A DNA stretch of 64,000 nt. Origin: Opitutales bacterium. Its GTDB lineage: Bacteria; Verrucomicrobiota; Verrucomicrobiia; Opitutales; UBA953. This document shows, piece by piece, positions 60,401 through 64,000 of the stretch (position 1 is the stretch's first letter; each line of letters begins with the position of its first letter). The notes under the pieces were generated by a model. That model saw only the letters and a program-made list of their open reading frames with translations, was not told the origin of the DNA and did no database searches. The stretch covers positions 1 to 64,000 of the forward strand of contig JAFYWY010000005.1 of the NCBI GenBank assembly GCA_017546455.1, given 5' to 3'. Made by a program: the position numbers and the translations under genes.

Positions 60401-62731
60401 ATGAAACTTTCTCCCATTTTCCTTTTTGCCGCAACACTCGCCGCCGGGTTCACGAGCCTTCCCGCGCTCGCCCAGCAACAAAGCAACGCGCCCACGCGCC
60501 GGACGCTTGACCCCACGATTGCCCGCCGCACGATTTCCGCAGCGCCCGCAGGTGCGACGAATATCCCGGGAGCCGCCGGCGTCAACAACGAACCGATTGC
60601 CGTCAAATTCGTCAGCGAATCCCAAACCGGCGCCGGCAAAGCCGAAACGCCCAAGCTCATCGAACGCCTCCTCATCGTCGATGCGCCCGCACAACAGGTC
60701 TTCGATCTGCTGGAACGCCTCACGGGCAAAAGCGTCATCCGCAGCCAATCGATCCCCGTCCTGCGCATCAATTTCGATTCCCGCGGCACAATTGCGACCG
60801 ACAAAGCCATCATCGCGCTGGAATCCCTGCTCGCCCTCAACGGCGTCTCGATTATTCCCGAAGGCGACGATTTCCTTAAGGCCGTCATCTCCGGGTACGC
60901 GACCTCCGAAGCTCCGCCGCTTTACGTCGATTCCGTCGCCGACCTTCCCGCAAGCGAACGCTCCATTGCCCGCCTTTTTAAATTTAAGAACATCAACGTT
61001 GCCGGCGTCGAACAACTCGTACGCGGCATGGTCACCCACCACCGCGGCGGTTCCCTGCTGACAATGCCGGCGGCCAATTCCATCCTCGTCACCGACTCGC
61101 TCACGAACGTCCAACGTCTCGAAAAACTGATCGGCAGCCTCGACGTCCCCGGCCAAGTGCTCTTCTACAATCTGAAGAACATCAAGGCCTCTGAAGTCGT
61201 AAAGCAGTTGCAGACCCTGCAGCAGAGCGGAATGAAAAATCTTCTCCAGGGCGAAGTCGGCTTCTCGGCAAACGATCTGACGAACCAATTGCTCATCGTC
61301 ACCAGCACGGCTAATAAGGCTTTCATCGACGATATCGTCGCGAAGCTCGACGTCGAAAACATCCCGATTACGCGTAGCAAGATCTTCCAGCTCAAGCACG
61401 CCGATGCCGATGACGTTGCCGACGCGCTCAAAGGCGTCATCGAAGGCTCCCGCCCGAATGTAACCGGACAAAACAAAACGGCGTCCGTGACCATCATCGG
61501 CAACGGGTCTTCGTCCTCGAGCACCGGTTCTTCTTCCCGCAGCTCTTCCTCATCCTCTTCGAGCGGAAGCAGCTCCTCCTCGTCCGCACGACGCTACTCC
61601 GTCGATTCCGGAGAAAGTACGGCGAGCAACGCCACCCGCGCGAGCGCCGGCGGCTACGAAGTCTTCACGGCCGGCAACGGCGGTAACGCCGCCGCGCCCG
61701 CAACAACAGCCGACAATGATTCGGACACCCAGCGCTTTTCGGAATACCTGACCGTTATCGGCGACACGCGCGCCAATTCCATCATCGTCATCGGCACCAA
61801 CAGCGACATCAGACAAATCGAAGACGTCATCGAAAAAATCGATATCGCGCTCCCGCAGGTCCGCATCGAAGCCATCATCGTCGAAGTCCTGCTCTCGAAC
61901 ACGGACGTCAGCGGTCTCAACACGCTCGGGCTCGGCTACAAGCTTTCCCCGTTAGGCACGACCAGTACGCTCGAAGGCAATTACCGCGTCGCCGCCGGTG
62001 CACCGAACAGCGCGTTCTCGATGGAAGGCTCGCTCAGTGATCTCGCCTTCGAAATGGTCTTCAATCAGGCGAAAACCAATTCCCGCGTCAAAGTGCTTTC
62101 CTCGCCGACGATTATGACGATGCACAACAAGAGCGCGCAAATCGTCATCAGTGAACAGCGCCCCGTCATCACCGGTTCGACGACCGACTCGACAAGCATG
62201 AACACGTCGTCGCAGGTCACTTACAAGGACATCGGTCTCGAGCTCGAAGTCATCCCGCGCATCGGCGCCAACGGCACGGTTCAAATCGACGTTTCCCAGA
62301 AAATTGACAACGTTATCGGCACGACGAGCATCGACGGCAACGAACAGCCGCTCATTTCTTCCCGCCGCGCCACCTCCTACGTCAGCGTTAAGGACCGCGA
62401 AACCGTCGTTCTCGCCGGTCTGCAGTCCTTCGACGAAACGCATAACGACGGCAAAGTTTACCTGCTCGGCGACTTGCCGCTGATCGGATCGCTCTTCCGC
62501 CCGAAGACCGAGTCGTCGGCCAAGCGCGAACTCATCGTCTTCCTGCGTCCCTACATCGTCTCCGAAAAATCGGAAAAGGAAATGCTCGGCACGCGCGAAG
62601 AATCGCTCACGCGTGAAGAAGCCCGCTACTTCATCGAAACCGGCCGCTTCCCGCAGTTGGAAAATCCCGAGTACACGGAAAAGAAGCGTCTTGAAAGCGA
62701 GGCGCAAAATACGGAAGGAGCCGCTAAATGA
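60401..62731 (+). CDS. gspD: Type II secretion secretin
   Basis: A 776-residue outer-membrane channel protein with signal peptide (LFAATLAAGFTSLPALA). N-domains occupy about 85-480, separated by a Ser-rich linker (about 365-400, SSSSSSGSSSSSSARR). The secretin barrel follows, with VRIEAIIVEVLLSNTDVSGL, VKVLSSPTIMTMHNKSAQI and the C-terminal ETVVLAGLQSFDETHNDG. A short KR/E-rich tail ends the protein where a pilotin-binding S-domain could be. It completes the GspG-to-GspM operon. Confidence 0.93.
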   Translation: MKLSPIFLFAATLAAGFTSLPALAQQQSNAPTRRTLDPTIARRTISAAPAGATNIPGAAGVNNEPIAVKFVSESQTGAGKAETPKLIERLLIVDAPAQQVFDLLERLTGKSVIRSQSIPVLRINFDSRGTIATDKAIIALESLLALNGVSIIPEGDDFLKAVISGYATSEAPPLYVDSVADLPASERSIARLFKFKNINVAGVEQLVRGMVTHHRGGSLLTMPAANSILVTDSLTNVQRLEKLIGSLDVPGQVLFYNLKNIKASEVVKQLQTLQQSGMKNLLQGEVGFSANDLTNQLLIVTSTANKAFIDDIVAKLDVENIPITRSKIFQLKHADADDVADALKGVIEGSRPNVTGQNKTASVTIIGNGSSSSSTGSSSRSSSSSSSSGSSSSSSARRYSVDSGESTASNATRASAGGYEVFTAGNGGNAAAPATTADNDSDTQRFSEYLTVIGDTRANSIIVIGTNSDIRQIEDVIEKIDIALPQVRIEAIIVEVLLSNTDVSGLNTLGLGYKLSPLGTTSTLEGNYRVAAGAPNSAFSMEGSLSDLAFEMVFNQAKTNSRVKVLSSPTIMTMHNKSAQIVISEQRPVITGSTTDSTSMNTSSQVTYKDIGLELEVIPRIGANGTVQIDVSQKIDNVIGTTSIDGNEQPLISSRRATSYVSVKDRETVVLAGLQSFDETHNDGKVYLLGDLPLIGSLFRPKTESSAKRELIVFLRPYIVSEKSEKEMLGTREESLTREEARYFIETGRFPQLENPEYTEKKRLESEAQNTEGAAK

Positions 62732-63348
62732 AAAACACACTCGCCGTAATTCTCGCAAGCCTCGCCGGCATGGCTCTGCTCGGCGCGCAAAGCGCTCCGG
62801 CTCCGGAAGCGCCCGCCGCCGAAACGCCCAAAGCGCCGAAACCGGAATCTTTCGTCGCCCTGCTCCTGAATTCGCCGTTCAAGCCGGTACTGAAAAATAA
62901 AATCAGCGCACGCAATGTCCCCGCGGCACTCCTGCAGTTTCGCGGAATGCTCACCATTGCGGGCGAAACGGAATTCGGACTCTACGACACCCGCGCTCAA
63001 CGTTGCTACTGGCTGAAACTGCGTGAGCAAAACGAAAGCGGCATCGTCGTCGAAAGCTACAATCCGACACAAAAATCGCTGAACGTCCAAACCGCGACGG
63101 GGCGTCTTGTTTTGACTTTGGCCAATCCGGAAGAAAAACCGCTCGCCGTCAAGGCAGCTTACAATCCGCACCAGGGCGTGACTACCGGCTCTGCCGTCCA
63201 AGTCGTCCAAAGAGGCAACGCCAATCCGCAAAACAACAACCAAAACGCCTCGAGGCAACAAGGCGGGCGTCCTCAAAACGCACAGCAACAAGGCCAAGGC
63301 GGACAAAACAACAACCAACGTCGCCGTCCCCAACGCGGAAGCCGTTAG
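62728..63348 (+). CDS. Ninth gene of the secretion operon: GspC/PilP-like protein with Asn/Gln-rich tail
   Basis: 206 residues overlapping gspD by 4 bp. Signal peptide or anchor (TLAVILASLAGMALLGAQS), a Pro/Ala linker, then a compact beta domain (LQFRGMLTIAGETEFGLYDT, YWLKLREQNESGIVVESY). This resembles the HR domain of GspC or PilP, which contacts the secretin N0 domain. The last ~60 residues are Asn/Gln/Arg/Gly-rich (NPQNNNQNASRQQGGRPQ). GspC itself is not otherwise present, so this gene may fill that role; the assignment is inference. Confidence 0.6.
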   Translation: MKNTLAVILASLAGMALLGAQSAPAPEAPAAETPKAPKPESFVALLLNSPFKPVLKNKISARNVPAALLQFRGMLTIAGETEFGLYDTRAQRCYWLKLREQNESGIVVESYNPTQKSLNVQTATGRLVLTLANPEEKPLAVKAAYNPHQGVTTGSAVQVVQRGNANPQNNNQNASRQQGGRPQNAQQQGQGGQNNNQRRRPQRGSR

Positions 63349-63418
63349 AGTCGCAAACAACGGCTAGTGAGCGGGAAGCATTACCGCTCCACCATTCACC
63401 GGGCTTTATTCACGACTT

Positions 63419-64000
63419 CTAAAGTCTTGCGGGAAGCCCGGCTGCGCGCATCGCTTCCTTGGCCTCGCGAATGGAATAGGTTCCGAAGTGGAAAATGGAA
63501 GCCGCAAGCACGGCGCTGGCTTTGCCGATTTTTACGGCGTCCACCATGTGTTGCAGATTGCCGGCACCGCCGGACGCAATGACGGGCACGCCGACGGACT
63601 CACTCACACGACGCGTCAACTCCAAGTCGTACCCGGTCTTTACGCCGTCGCAGTCCATACTCGTCAGCAAAATTTCGCCCGCTCCGAGCGAAACGACCTG
63701 CTTCGCCCACTCGATGACATCAATGCCGCAGGGCGTTCTCCCGCCGTGCGAATAAACCTGCCAGGTATCCGTACCCGGATTCCGGCGCGCATCAATCGCT
63801 ACGACGATGCACTGATTTCCGAAGCGCTTCGCCGACTCGAGGATGAGACCGGGATTGGAAATCGCCGCCGAATTCAGGGAAACTTTGTCGGCTCCGGAAT
63901 TCAGCATCGCGCGAATGTCTTCAACCGTCCGCAAACCGCCGCCGACCGTCAACGGCATAAACACCTGGTCGGCCGTACGTTCGACGACATCGCGCATGAT
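63419..64000 (-). CDS. hisF: Imidazole glycerol phosphate synthase cyclase subunit (C-terminal part, runs off window)
   Basis: The last ~193 residues of HisF; the N-terminus lies beyond base 64000. Clear blocks are [49 protein letters not shown] and [17 protein letters not shown]. The catalytic Asp of TSMDCDG is visible; the other catalytic Asp near residue 11 is outside the window. HisF makes IGP and AICAR from PRFAR using ammonia from HisH. Convergent with the secretion operon. Confidence 0.95.
   Translation of the reverse strand: MMRDVVERTADQVFMPLTVGGGLRTVEDIRAMLNSGADKVSLNSAAISNPGLILESAKRFGNQCIVVAIDARRNPGTDTWQVYSHGGRTPCGIDVIEWAKQVVSLGAGEILLTSMDCDGVKTGYDLELTRRVSESVGVPVIASGGAGNLQHMVDAVKIGKASAVLAASIFHFGTYSIREAKEAMRAAGLPARL

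Noticed and set aside
59825-61471. 548-codon minus-strand frame over gspM-gspD
   Set aside because: Antisense shadow across two convincing secretion genes.
63369-63390. GAGCGG/CCGCTC hairpin between the secretion operon and hisF as a terminator
   Set aside because: The arms are short and no T-run follows on either strand.

Overview
The window looks like a chromosomal segment of a Gram-negative, probably gut- or host-associated member of the Verrucomicrobiota (Opitutales-like); Kiritimatiellota or Lentisphaerota cannot be excluded by eye. Reasons: a complete type II secretion pseudopilin/secretin cluster (outer membrane present), a bacterial SUI1 protein, a phasin-like gene next to a UbiB kinase, many signal-peptide proteins of unknown function, a large secreted GH2 beta-galactosidase with a discoidin-type module, and a fermentative sodium-pump decarboxylase next to a succinyl-CoA:acetate CoA-transferase. 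No rRNA, tRNA or CRISPR array was seen.

Layout. 1-3.9 kb: 3' end of a biotin carrier, a small membrane anchor and the beta subunit of a Na+-translocating decarboxylase, then a CoA-transferase; together they suggest succinate-to-propionate fermentation. 3.9-6.8 kb: cutC, a zinc-ribbon membrane protein, a metallophosphoesterase and gluQ. 6.8-8.3 kb: an IS481-type insertion. 8.4-11.5 kb: nuoM-nuoN only. 11.6-25.9 kb: housekeeping genes (hemB, obg, SUI1, argB, AspT-like antiporter, rlmN, ABC ATPase, tig, ispD) mixed with secreted or low-complexity unknowns. 25.9-35.5 kb: an M60-peptidase-like protein that seems to have lost its catalytic motif, the phasin-UbiB pair, and a run of secreted or lipoprotein unknowns including a SUMF1-fold protein. 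35.6-39.1 kb: leuA, an RNase D-like exonuclease, pyrE.

39.2-42.9 kb is an AT-richer accessory island: a broken gene with calcium-type DxDxDG repeats followed by three tandem genes for secreted, C-terminally anchored helical proteins. Two of these are near-identical at their ends and diverged in the middle. 43-55 kb: secreted beta-galactosidase, hisC, a PpiD-like chaperone, folK, tgt, a lipoprotein, hisG and pyrimidine-nucleoside phosphorylase. 55.3-63.3 kb: one compact operon gspG-H-I-J-K-L-M-D plus a ninth gene ending in an Asn/Gln-rich tail. hisF runs off the right edge.

Two patterns cut across the gene list. First, the octamer GTTCCCGC/GCGGGAAC recurs about 35 times by eye on both strands, inside genes and as the paired arms of many terminators, which resembles the organisation of DNA uptake sequences in Neisseria. 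Second, several families of short dispersed repeats sit at gene ends, including a ~200 bp element present twice (22.5 and 32.3 kb).
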